A stretch of 64,000 nt of DNA from NCBI RefSeq assembly GCF_021347895.1, contig NC_067134.1:25878347-25942346 (forward strand), written 5' to 3'. The translations under genes and the position numbers were made by a program. The notes beneath the pieces are model-generated. The model saw nothing but the letters and a program-made list of their open reading frames with translations. It was not told where the DNA came from and searched no databases. The DNA comes from Acanthochromis polyacanthus (taxonomy: Eukaryota; Chordata; Actinopteri; Pomacentridae). Shown here in pieces: positions 39,501 to 51,500 of the stretch. Position 1 is the stretch's first letter; every line of letters starts with the position of its first letter.

Positions 39501-42500
39501 TCTCCCTCTGAAGAGTCAGCATGGAAATAATTCATATTCTGCGACTCCTCTACCTCCCCTCCCCTCCATCCCTCTCTGCTCCAGCTGCTCTTCACCTCCT
39601 CCTCCTCCTCCTCCTCTCCTCCGTCCTGTCATGTCGTCCATACTCCTACCAGGTTTCCCTCTTAGGTCATTGACTTGACAAGGTTTCCGCTAATTTAGCT
39701 CCACTTCTAATTTGCACTTTCAATTTCACTTTTTTTTCTTCTTCTTTTCTTACATTCAGGAAGGAGATGCTTCTGTAAAAGACCATTATTGTGCGATGAA
39801 AGAATTCACTCTTACTTACTGAATTAATACTTGTCCATAATCAGACTGAGACGTTCCACTGGCATCTATTCAAAGCAATTTATCTCTCCGTCCCCATCTG
39901 CCTCTAATCTAATGAAACTGTCTCCAATCTCCTGCCCCCAAAAACCTACAAACATATTCATATTATCGTCTGACATGAAGAAAAGGCTTTTTGTGGTATT
40001 ATGCGCTGCTTGCTCCGACTCTGTTTTCTCGTCTCAATCAAGAACTCTGACAAGGCTTCCAATTTATTTCTGAATCGATTTTAAGACTTTATCAGTTGCA
40101 GCTCTGTGCCGCGTATCTTTCTGCATGTTTTCCAGGAAGAAAGCGGTAAATTCTCTGTGACTATCCTACGGTTTTCTTCTTTTTTCCTCAGCGTGCGTCC
40201 TTCAGAAAGAGCCTGAAGAGTCTCTCCAGACAGACGCCGGTCCCTGGACTCGGTCCAACAGATCTGGGTGGAATATCGCAGGTGAGATCTATTTAAAATA
40301 TGTCATATTAGCCAGCCGGTGATGCATTCGTCTTGGCTGGCGTCCTGCTGTCAGTGTGTTGTAAGCTGCAAATGTTCACTTAGGAATTAGTCAAGTAGCC
40401 CATTAGTCAAACAGAAAACTAATATGAGCAAAAAGGACAAAAAAAATCACCCCTCTAGCAGCTTCTTTTCTTCTTATTTTGGTTTTGGATTTTACAGCAA
40501 GCTCTGAGAACTCACGTTTACGTCACATTTTTTCTGAAAATAACGTGCGGATGAATAAATAACGAAGCAATCAGACTTCCTTTGCATGTCGTCTGACCCA
40601 TTTTAAAGTTTGAAAATGTGGAAAAAATATATATATTTTCACAGTGAAACTTCTGATGTCCACATTTTCAACATTTTCAGGAAATCTTTGAACATTTTTT
40701 TGGTAGAGAAAAGGAAATGTTGAAAATGTTTCTGAAGAACATTCACAAAAAAATCAACCAAAGTCCAACGAAATTCGCTGGATTTTGGTTGATTTTTATG
40801 TGAATGTTCTTAAAGAAAATATCTGATCACTTCAGATATTTTTGAGAAAATTTTCACTCATTTATTAAAAATATTTACTAGAATTTTCTTGCCAAATTTG
40901 GGGGATTTTTTAAAAATAAAACTTTTATGGGAAACTTTTAAGGAATTATTGGAGTTCCTGAAGGTTTTGCAAATTTTCAGAAATTTTTGGATTTTTTTTG
41001 CAGAATTTTTGGATTTTTTTACAGACAGGGAAACTTTTTTTTTTGGCGCTCATAAATAAGGGTTAAACTGTTCAAAACTGTCCCTTCTCAAAACTGTTTC
41101 TGAAATCAAAGACGGTTTCAAATCAAAATGTAATGTAACCACTTTAATCACAGCTAAAGTCAGAGACACACTTAATAACTTCCTTTGTTGAAGAAGCAAG
41201 GACGTACAACTGGCCAAAACAAAACGATATTTCCATTTGTCTCTAATTAAAATTCCAGAATGAAGTGCCGCAGATCAAAACCAAACGCCCAGGAACCTCC
41301 AAAGCCCGAGAAAAAGATCACTCACAAACAGCTCTTTGTGCTGTGACACAAAACTGTCAAAAAACTGAAACAAAGCTCGTCTCGTGGACGCTGTCCCTCA
41401 GCATTTCTGAGGCTTGTGTGACTTTGTTTATACCGCATGTTGGTGTGTGTGTGCGCTCACCGAGGAGTAGAGGTGACCCTCTCCGTTCATGGCGATGTAG
41501 AGACCAGTCTTGACCGATTGGATGGCCACGACTCTCAGACCCACAGGAATTAAGTTAAACAGAGCTGAGGAGAGAAAGAAACAAACTCAGTTCATGCATC
41601 TCTCTCTTCTTGAAACAAAGAAAATGTCAGGTGGTGTGTTGAAGAAACAGCTCGGCCTCGTCGGGCTGCTTAAAACTCAGAGTTGTAGAGAGGACACACA
41701 CATATCCAGAAATCTGAGAGAAAAATTAAACCAGTTTATGATGGAGAAAATTACTTCCATGCTCTTTTTTTGCAGTCTAATCTATCTCCATAGCTCTATA
41801 TTACACTTTAACTTATAAGCCTAGGGCCATTTTCAGGGTAATTTCTCCACCTTTTCTGTTAAGTTCCTATCTTTGTCTCTTTTATTTCAGAATACGCTAT
41901 TCAGACCTTTCATGATAATACTCAAAATTGTGTATTTTAGTCTTTATGTGAAGGGTAATGACATTTAATGAAATGAAATCTCTCTACAAAATGCCGGCAG
42001 TGGAGGTATCTCTTCATAATTTTGTGTCTGTAGTCTGGAAACAAACAACATAAACGCTCGCCGCCTAATGGAAATAAACGTCATTGTGTTATCCACTGAA
42101 GTGTACAGTAACCTACATGCAGATGACATGGACGGAGAGCTGTGTGCAGATTGTGACTGTGATTACGCCTGCACAGACAAGCGACTGGCATCACCGTAAA
42201 GGTCATGTTGTGCCGTTTCATTTCACATGCATCGCACTGGACTGCAATGGATACTTTGTGAGATACTCGACCAAGGAGAGCAGACGTCAAATTGGACGTA
42301 GGGTCGGTCTGTCGGGCCTTAAGGGTTAAGATATAGCATGGGATAATAAGTCAAGCAGTGATATCAGATCATCTTTGAAGCGCTTTGATAAATCCATGAG
42401 GAACCGTCGACCTAATCAGAATGTATTCAGTTCAAGTATGTAAACAAAGACAGTTAATATAAGTGATTTAGCACAAGTTCGTGTCCGGTTTTCTGCACTG

Positions 42501-45500
42501 TAATATAGTAATACTGATGGAGCAGTCAAAATAATAGAAGATATCACTGCTGACATCTTTAAGTTTTGCTACTAAACTCTTATTTGTAATGAATCATTGT
42601 GATTGATGAAATAATGTTTATTAGGATCAATATATAATTGCAGAACTTTTTGTATTATAGTTGACATTTTTGCTGTTTTTTGTCATCTTGGATCTTTTCT
42701 CGTCATTTTGGGTCATTTTTGTGTCTTTAGGATCATTTTCGAGTCATTTAGGACAAATTTCATGTCATTCTAGACGAATTTTCCGTAATTATGGATCATT
42801 TTCAAGTAATTCTACAGAATTTTCGAGTCCTTTTGGACAATTTTTGAGTGATTTTGGACAAGTTTCGAGTCATTTTGGCAATTTTCCTGTCAATTTCAAG
42901 AAGTTTTATGTCAGCTTGGGTTGTTTTTTGGCGTTTTGGATCACTTTTTTGTCTTTGGGATAATTTTCAAGTCATTTAGGACAAATTTCATGTCATTCTG
43001 GACTAATTTTCTGTAATTATGAGTCATTTTCAAGTCATTTTGAAGAAATTTCAAGCCCTTTTGAAGCATTTTTGAGTCATTTTAGACAAGCTTTGAGTCA
43101 TTTTGGACAATTTTCTTGCCATTTTCAACAAGTTTCATGTCAACTTGGATAATTTTTCGGCATTTTGGATTACTTTTGTGTCTTTGGGATCATTTTCGAG
43201 TCATTTTGGACAAATTTCATGTCATTCTGGACTAATTTTCCGTAATTATGGATCATTTTCAAGTCATTTTAGACAATTTTCTTGTCATTGTCAACAATTT
43301 TTATGTCAGCTTGGATCGTTTTTCGGCATTTTATATGATTTTTGGGTCTTTGGAATAATTCTCGGGTCATTTAGGACAGATTTCATGTCATTCTGGACTA
43401 AGTTTCCGTAATTATGGATCATTTTCAAGTCATTCTGGACAGGTCAGTGTATAATTGCAGGGCTTTTTGTATCATAGTTGACATTTTAGTGATATCCAGC
43501 CATTTTTTATTAGTGATTGTTTCCATAATAAATAATGATGGAATTTGTAAAGACATGACCATAATGAACATAAAAAACATTCATTCTTCATTTATTTTTA
43601 ATAAAAATGTATGCTAGATATATCTGGGGCTGGACCTGAATATCCCGAATATTCGTTTGCCACGGCGGCATCCGGATATTAATTTTGGGATCCGAATATT
43701 CGCCCCCCCGGGAGATCAGACGAACGGATCCGAATATTCGGGCCGTCTCCTCCACAAAGCTGTTGCCGCCCCCTCCCCCGCTCCCCGTCGAACGTTACAG
43801 GGCGGAACGGATATTCGGACATTCGTCTTTAATAGGGCCCGAATATTCGAAGGCCAGAAACCACTATTCGGGCCAGCCCTAGATATATCCCATGGACTTC
43901 AAAAGTCCTTCAATTATATATTTTTACCTTTAAGAGAAGACTCTGTTTATTTGAAGAACTACTGCTAAACACAGGAGATGATACTGATTAAGATATTTTT
44001 TACGTTGTAGTTGTTTCCGTCAACAAACAGTAGAAAGAATTTGCCACTGATTTTTATATATTTCACATGTTTGGTTGTGTTGTACTTTCAGCCTAAAAGA
44101 GAGGCTGGAAGTACTTCAAACCAAGGTCATTTTAGTCCGTGACATTTTAATATCAGCCTGCTGTCTGCTTCTTTTCTTTTAATTTTTCAAAGGCACAGTC
44201 CAGCCCTCAGCTCCACCGGGTCAGTGTTATTTGAAGAACAGCAGTCAGTGACGGTAAAGAAACGGACAGCTGATCACACCCTCATAGCCTCAGGCTGGTA
44301 TTTTAAAAGACAATGCCAGTGTCGCTGATGTTTCGGTTCACTTCCTGCACTCTCTGACTATCTGGTATCATTTTAGATTTGTTCCGAGTTAGGAGACGTT
44401 GGCTTTTGTGAGAGAATACGCTTTATTTCTTAAATACTTCCAAATATCTGGTTCCTTAAGAGACCAAAAACTATTGACAGAAATAATTCATTAAATATAT
44501 TTTGGTTTTAATTATCACAGCACTCTACAAATTTCATTCTAATCTCTCTGTTTTTCTTTATTTTCAGATAAAAACATTAAAGCTGGAGTAAAATGCAGCC
44601 GTATCATAATCCAGCAAGTAAAAGTTGACGCTTCAAACACATCTAGATGTGGAAAAGTATGTGGGGAAAGTCTGAATTAACATTAAATTGATGTAAAAAT
44701 GAAGATAATCACACACTGGAATCCTTTCTGTAGCTGGTCAATAACAAGAAGTAAATCCCTCATTTTTAAAACCAAAGATGTTTGGGAAGCTGCTCGGAAG
44801 GAGCTTTGAAAACCATCAAAATACAATTACAAAGCTGTAAAAATCACAATCAGTAACTTTCTGTTCCGACATGTTTCTGTACATAGAAGCTCTCTCGCGT
44901 GAAAACATGATGATTATTATTTCGTCCGTTATTGGCCAGCATTAGTTGTGATCTTTAAAGGTTCTTCTGTCTCTCACTGAGGTAAAATGAAATCACCTTT
45001 TTGCCCGTTTGCCTCTAATTATGACTCAGCTGCTGATTAATCTGGTGGAAACAGTCGAGTTGTTGTGACAGAACCAAAGTGTAAAGTTTAGATTTTTATA
45101 TAAATTCTCGTAAATGTACTTATTTCTCAAAGAGAACTGACTTTAGTTGGACTAGCTCTGGTTAGCATCAATGTTTTAGTTCACCCCAAATCGCAAAAGC
45201 ATTATTTTATTCTCAGCCCTCGTCCACGCCAACAGTTCTGTCAGAGTAACCGAGTAAAACAGCATCTTTACATAGAACCGTTGTGCAATAATGGATTTTA
45301 TGTATCTTTTTTTTTCCACCCTAACATCACTCCTTCTCCTTTCAAATCTCTCTCATTGATTTAAAAAAAAAAGAAGCATTTTTCAATTCCTGCTTTTCCA
45401 TTCTATTCTGCGGGTCTTGATTTACATTAATCGTCTCATTTTATGGACGATTTCATCAATTATTGATGGTGCAATTGTCTCGGGTGTTTGCGACTCGTTT

Positions 45501-48500
45501 TTTGATTAGTTGCCGCAGCCCACGGCGCTCGCTTAAAGACGCCGTCGTTTCATGTGGCGTCTTTGAGGCCGGAGCTTGGAAACGTGCACCTCTGAGACTT
45601 CTGGCTCCGCAGCAGTGTGTCTTTTTGTGCCACAATGTCCCAGATTCTGTGGAACATCCACAAATTTAACTGTCAACAAATTTCACTGAAGTGTTTTGTT
45701 TTTTTAATCCCAAAACCGTTGCACAACCAGTGCAACGTGCTTTTCTCTTCATTCATTTTCTGCACAGGACAGGAATTTAAATACAAGTTTTACATTTTAC
45801 ACCAGAGGAAATATGTGTAGCTATTATTGCATAATTGATATAAGAACAAAAACACAACAATGACTCATAATGAAGGTATTTTCTTTGTAATCAAGGCCTG
45901 ATTGCATCTTTAATCAAGGTCGCATTGAAGCGGTTGTTAAATTTATACCACCAACATTTACAGTTTTCACATTTAAGGAGGAGAAATGCATCAAATGTGC
46001 TTTAAGTACACCTGTGTGCAATCATCCTTGATAAATATCGCAATTCATAAACCAGCCTTCATTAACATGAAGATTAGCACCCAGCTGATTGGAGGTGGCG
46101 GCTGCCGTCCCTTTAAATGCTGCAGGAAATGTCACCGATGTCTCCTCTGCCGAATTAACCAGAAAAACAAATGGGGGAAAAAAATGGAGCCTGGCAACAA
46201 GTGTCAGCTGCAGGAAATTGTGTCGGCGATTTACAGACCGCGCTGTGGCAGGAATTTAAAAAAAAAAAAATGTGAGTGAAGACATTTGGCAAAAATTGAT
46301 GTGCATATATTTTCCAAAAGGCAAAACAAATCGTAGTAAACACGTAGGACGTCGCTGCAACAGGCGGATAGATCAGACAGCTCCGCCAATGTGCAACGGA
46401 CACTCTGGACCAGTGGGCTGACTGCTGATTATCATTTGATTTTCTCTGAGCCGACTGAATCAGAATATCACAAAAGCGACATTAATCGATGAGCCGTCCA
46501 TCTGCGGCTCCTCCCTGAAGGCCGTGCTGGGTGCAGAGGTCCAGTAAACTGAAGCGCCGCAAAAACAAAAATCCTCCGAGCTGACACTTTCTGTCGAACA
46601 GTTGGTCCGCTCTCTGGAAATGTGAAGTGTCCCAAATGGAGTCATTAAAACACACAACGTCTCGCTGCTTCCTTTGTGGCTGAATGCGGGACTCAGACGT
46701 TACGTTTCAGCTCCTTTCTGTCAAAGCGCTGTCACCTTTGAACTGATTCTACATTAACCAGGATTCACTCCATCACCTGGTTGCATTCTTTACCACCGGT
46801 CTCTTTCTTTCATGGCAAGGAGAAGAAATGTGTCTCTTGACCTTCATCACATCAAATAAGGATCGAGCGGCTGACTCACTGCTGCTTTCTTTTTCTTTTT
46901 ACTCTCGCCGTGCCTCACTTTCATACATTGTCAGCAACGTACAACTCTGAAGATGTTATTCATGTACAGTTGTAGTTTGTCCAGAAGGTCTGAAAGTCTA
47001 CAATATTCCAAATTTGCAAGCCAAAGGAAAGTCTGCCTCCTTGAAAATATGCTTGCATTTTAAAGGACAGAAAAAGCACTCAAAAAGCGCAGTACTCTGC
47101 CACAACTGCTCAGTCGTATCACTGGATCAAATCTTTAACAAAAATTACTTTGTTGTGCATGTGTACGTTATGTACGGATGCCAAATCGCGTTACCGAAAT
47201 ATGTAGCAGGCAGCGGGACTCGGAAACACCCCCACAATTTTGTCAATTGTTTCTTGTATCATTTCACATCCCGATAGATTTGTAGTAGGATCACAATCAT
47301 GTGATCGTCAGCAAGCAGCTGATGTAGTTTTCACAGGTTGTCATGGTTACAGTGACGCCGTGCCAGAAATCTTTAACAAATCTGTTTGAAATTTGTCCAG
47401 AATTTGCTCAGAAAATCCTATTTTACTGTACACATTCTGTCCAAACTGAGTTAACCATCACTAACTTCATTATGGCTCCCAAGCGCAAGTCAGGCTTACC
47501 CCTAATTTCCACATAACGGGATCGCGCCGCGCAACGGAGCGAAGCGCCGCCGTCTTGCTCCAAAAGTCAAAGCACACTGCAAGCGCAGCGCAGCGGCGCG
47601 CCGTCCGGATACGGAGGGCTGCTCCTCAGGAGGCTCTCGTGTGAATAGTGATATCACGCGATAAAAACACGATACAAACAGAAAATAAATAAACCACACC
47701 TCATTTCGCTTCTACAAGGTCGCTCTGCTTGACCCAGCCACATTGCTCTGTGATTTATAGTACTTCTAGCATGGTTGAGTACATGATTTATGTTTTGATC
47801 TCAAATGAATGATTTTCTTTATCCAATAGTTAATTTTGTATGGTTTATTCTGTATAAAAAATGGTAATTTCTCTTCGTCCATGGCGTCGTGTTGTATCGG
47901 GACCCTGTTAACCTGATGCTCGTGCCTTCCTATACAACATATAGGAAAAAAAATACGTCCAAGAGATCGTACATTGTGTTTTATTTTGAAATTCCGGTTT
48001 AGCTTCCTGTCTGGTACTTTCTCAACAACAGTGAATTTACGAGGTTTTGAAGCGGCGGCGCAGAAAATAGACCTGAAGCGAATCTCCAGCGCCGTGGCGC
48101 GCGCCGGCGCTTCAGAGACGCGGCGCTGACGCTCCGCAGCGTGTGCAGTGGAAATTGTCTGATAGAAGAGAATGGGTTCTAAGTGCTGCGCAGTACGATT
48201 CAAGAGTGCGGCGCGGCGCAGCGCTTTCGCGTTATGTGGAAATTAGGGGTTACAGTTCACATTTTTGCCGGTATTTTCCAACCGAGTTGTGTTTGAGTGT
48301 ATCGTGATGCACGTAACGGCTTTGTTTACATTTTCACCGGAGTTCTGACTTGCGGCGAAAATCAACCCATGTAGGAACGGAACTCTCTACTAAAGGATTC
48401 TCTGAGGAAACGTTTCACACTTTGACACTTTCCAATCCTATTTCTGTGTCTTTCAACCCGCCACAGAGCATGATTAGATGTTAAACGCAGTGCATCTGTG

Positions 48501-51500
48501 TGGAAACATCTGCATTTCTCTGCTCATTTAGTCATTTATGTTGAACTGAATATTTCTCTACATTTAAATTAAAATTCGTAAGTTTCTCCGGAGTATTCTA
48601 AGCACAGCTGGTGGTGTGAAGTGTCTCCCGGTGTGTCTGTGGATGCGTGGTGAGGATACTAACAGGAGTTGGTGCTGTCGTCTTTGGTCCCGTCCAGACT
48701 TCCATCCTGGCCCATTTGGAGATAGAAGCCCTGTCTGCAGAACAACCTGGTCACTATGCCCTTCAGCTGTGGTTCTACACAAACACACACAAAACACAAG
48801 GAGAAAAAAAATAGAAGAATTCACCTTTAAATCAAGACATGGCGCACATTTTTACAGCAAGTACGCTTTCATAAGTGAGCAACTCAAAGAAAAATGAGAA
48901 AATTTTAAACAAGTTCCTTCAGTTTCAGTTGAAGCCGCGACTTGTTAAAAAATTCATCCTCCAAACTCTTTATTCTGGAAGGCACATTTGTGATACAACA
49001 CCGTTTTAAAGCAGGACAATGTGACCACATGTAACCTCCCGCATCCTGAGGGATTTCCTGCGGAGAGACTATTCAAGCACATCCAATCCATTACAGGATT
49101 CTTGGACTAATCCGTCCTTCCTGGTCATTGTTCCACTTGAATAACACTGATAAATTATTTCTGAACCTCTGATGGCCTTATAATGGCTTCCTATCTGCGC
49201 CGTTCTCTTCATGATTGACCAACACGTCGTTTCTCTAATCAAAACTTTCACATTTATCTCCTGATGTGAGGCTTTCTGCACATATTTTAAAGCTCAGATA
49301 TTAGAAAATGCTCGTTATAGTCAGATTGTTGTCATCCTGACATCCTGAACGCTCCCCTAAAATAAAGGTTCTTCATGTAAAATAGATTTTTGGTTGAATT
49401 TTGAACCAAAAATCTATTTAACATGAAGAAACAGCCTGTCCTGCATCGCACACTTTGTGAATGTCTGAGTTTTCCCTCTTCAGGGGGCAGAAAGACCGGA
49501 TTTAATCACTCGTTTTTATTACATCATATGTTATAACTGTTTTCTTTACTAAAGTAGAGGTTTATTATCGCTATTAGTGCTGCTAAAGCTACTGCAGAGG
49601 TACCAGAAATGTGCATTCACAATGCAAACCCTCACGTTGTTGGAAAAAATATATATATTTTCACAATGAAACTTCTGATGTCCACATTTTGAACATTTTT
49701 TGGTGGGGAAAAAAAGAAATGTTAGAAATGTTTCTTAAGAACATTGATAAAAAAATCAACCCAAATGGTTGATTTTTTTTATCAATGTTCTTAAAGAAAA
49801 TATTACAAGTTCTACTGATAAATATGTAATCACTTTAGATATTTTTAGGATTTTTTGGAAGACTTTTGCTCATTTTTAAAAAATATTTACAAGACTTTTC
49901 TTGCCAAATTTGGGGTTTTTTTATATAAAATTGTTAATGAATTATTTGAATTTTCTTCCTGAAGGTTTTTGCAAGTCTTCATAAATTTGGGGAATTTTTT
50001 TTGCTAAATTTCTGGATTTTTTTCAGACAAGGAAACAAGGAATATTTTTGGGTGCCTGTAAATGAAGACGACAGGAGTGTCAAAGAAACATTTTTTTTTA
50101 ACATTTCTTTTATCCACCAAAAAATGTTACATTTCCCCAAAAATCTTGAAAATGTGAACATCAAAAGTTTCACTGTGAAAATACATTTTTCTTCCACATT
50201 TTCAAATTTTAAAATGGGCCGATTTGCCCCGCAGGACGACACGAGGGTTAAATCATTACAGATTGAATCTGGTAAACACCAATTTGCATGCTCTCAGCTA
50301 TTTCGTGTTGCTGCAATTAAACAGGAGTAGATTTGCCTTCTCACATCTCGCGATCAAAATGACCGAAATAAAATGACTCAAACTCCAGCTGCTCGAAATG
50401 AAAGGGAGAACAAATGACGAAGGCGACGGAAAAGCAACCGAGGGACAAAAACCGACTGAGTCACTGGATGGAGACAGAAAGAGACAAAGTTAGTGATATC
50501 AGTGCTTCTTCTACAGGTACAGACAGGCTTTTTTTTTTACATTTTATCATCGTCATGTCTCCCTGTAGGTAAAATTATTCAGCAACCACGCCCATTCTCC
50601 CTCCATAAAACACAGCATCAGCTCTAAAGCAAGCGGGAATCCCCTTTGAAAATGTATGAGAAGCAGAGAGAATGTATACCCTAATGCACGGAGGCTGAAA
50701 CAGCAAAGACTGACCCAGTTTATCACGAGTGTGTGAGTGTGTGTGAGGGGTGTTTTCCATCTTTGTGAAGGATCCATCTTGTGCAGCAGGGGAGAAGGAG
50801 GGAAGAGGAGCCGTGAATCGTGTAACCAGCACTTGAACCGCAAAAAAAAAATAAAAAATTCCCTCCACGTAGCACGTCGTGTGGTGAATTCTCAGTTTCT
50901 ATCTATCTATGAGCGCTTCAGCCTGTAAATATGCAGCACTGACTGAAAATAACGCCCGGCGTCTGAACTGGGAGCGCTCTGCCTTCTGCAGACAGAAATC
51001 AGTCACATTTCAATCCCTCTTTTTGTGTGACTCATGGTCTCAGAAAGCTGCACGGAATCCAATTTATTGTCTCTTATCTTTGTCTGGAGTGTGTCATCAG
51101 TAAAATTACATTAATAAAGCAGAGTGTAAAATGCGTTTTTGTGTTAGAGTTGGACCCGGAGGCAGAGACGAGGACGGCTTTGCATTTCTACATGCGTCGC
51201 CTTACAACTCCGTCTGATGTGCTGCCGTCTGCAGCAGGTGCATTTAGACGGCTGCATGTAATAACAGAATACTTTTCCCGGCTGCTGTTGTGGCTCAGCC
51301 GATGGGAATTTTCAAAGCCACGCAGTTTGTTTTGAAAATGAGGGTTTAGTAACAAAATGAGATCTCAAAGTGTGTCTTGATGTCTTAACTTCAGTGTCGA
51401 AGCCTCTCCCATACTATATAAGATGATGGCAATCAGCCTGATTTTCACTATGATCGGGGTCATTTTCTTTACATTTACACAAGTAAACCTATTTCTACTT

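Larger units (their letters stand above)
23022..41460 (-). other. fgf14: fgf14 intron 3 (18,439 bp)
   Basis: The donor is GTGAGC and the acceptor is CTCCTCAG. It holds an old hAT-like copy (23.6-24.3 kb), a compound inverted repeat (25.2-26.5 kb), a GA tract, two piggyBac-like copies, a hAT MITE (29.65 kb), a tandem array with a palindromic MITE (36.5-38.0 kb), a pyrimidine tract (38.8-39.4 kb) and an exon-like segment on the plus strand (40192). Long pieces with nothing recognised are 26521-27500, 27590-28403, 30148-34221 and 34276-36469. Confidence 0.95.
41565..48663 (-). other. fgf14: fgf14 intron 2 (7,099 bp)
   Basis: The donor is GTTAGT and the acceptor is TCTCCTCAG. It carries the GTCATTTTGGAC array and TIR element with a nested hAT MITE (42.6-43.9 kb), and a Harbinger-like element (47.5-48.25 kb). 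43925-47495 is mostly non-repetitive; 45880-46260 has TAAT-rich, balanced-composition sequence that could be a conserved non-coding element, which I cannot test here. Confidence 0.95.
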
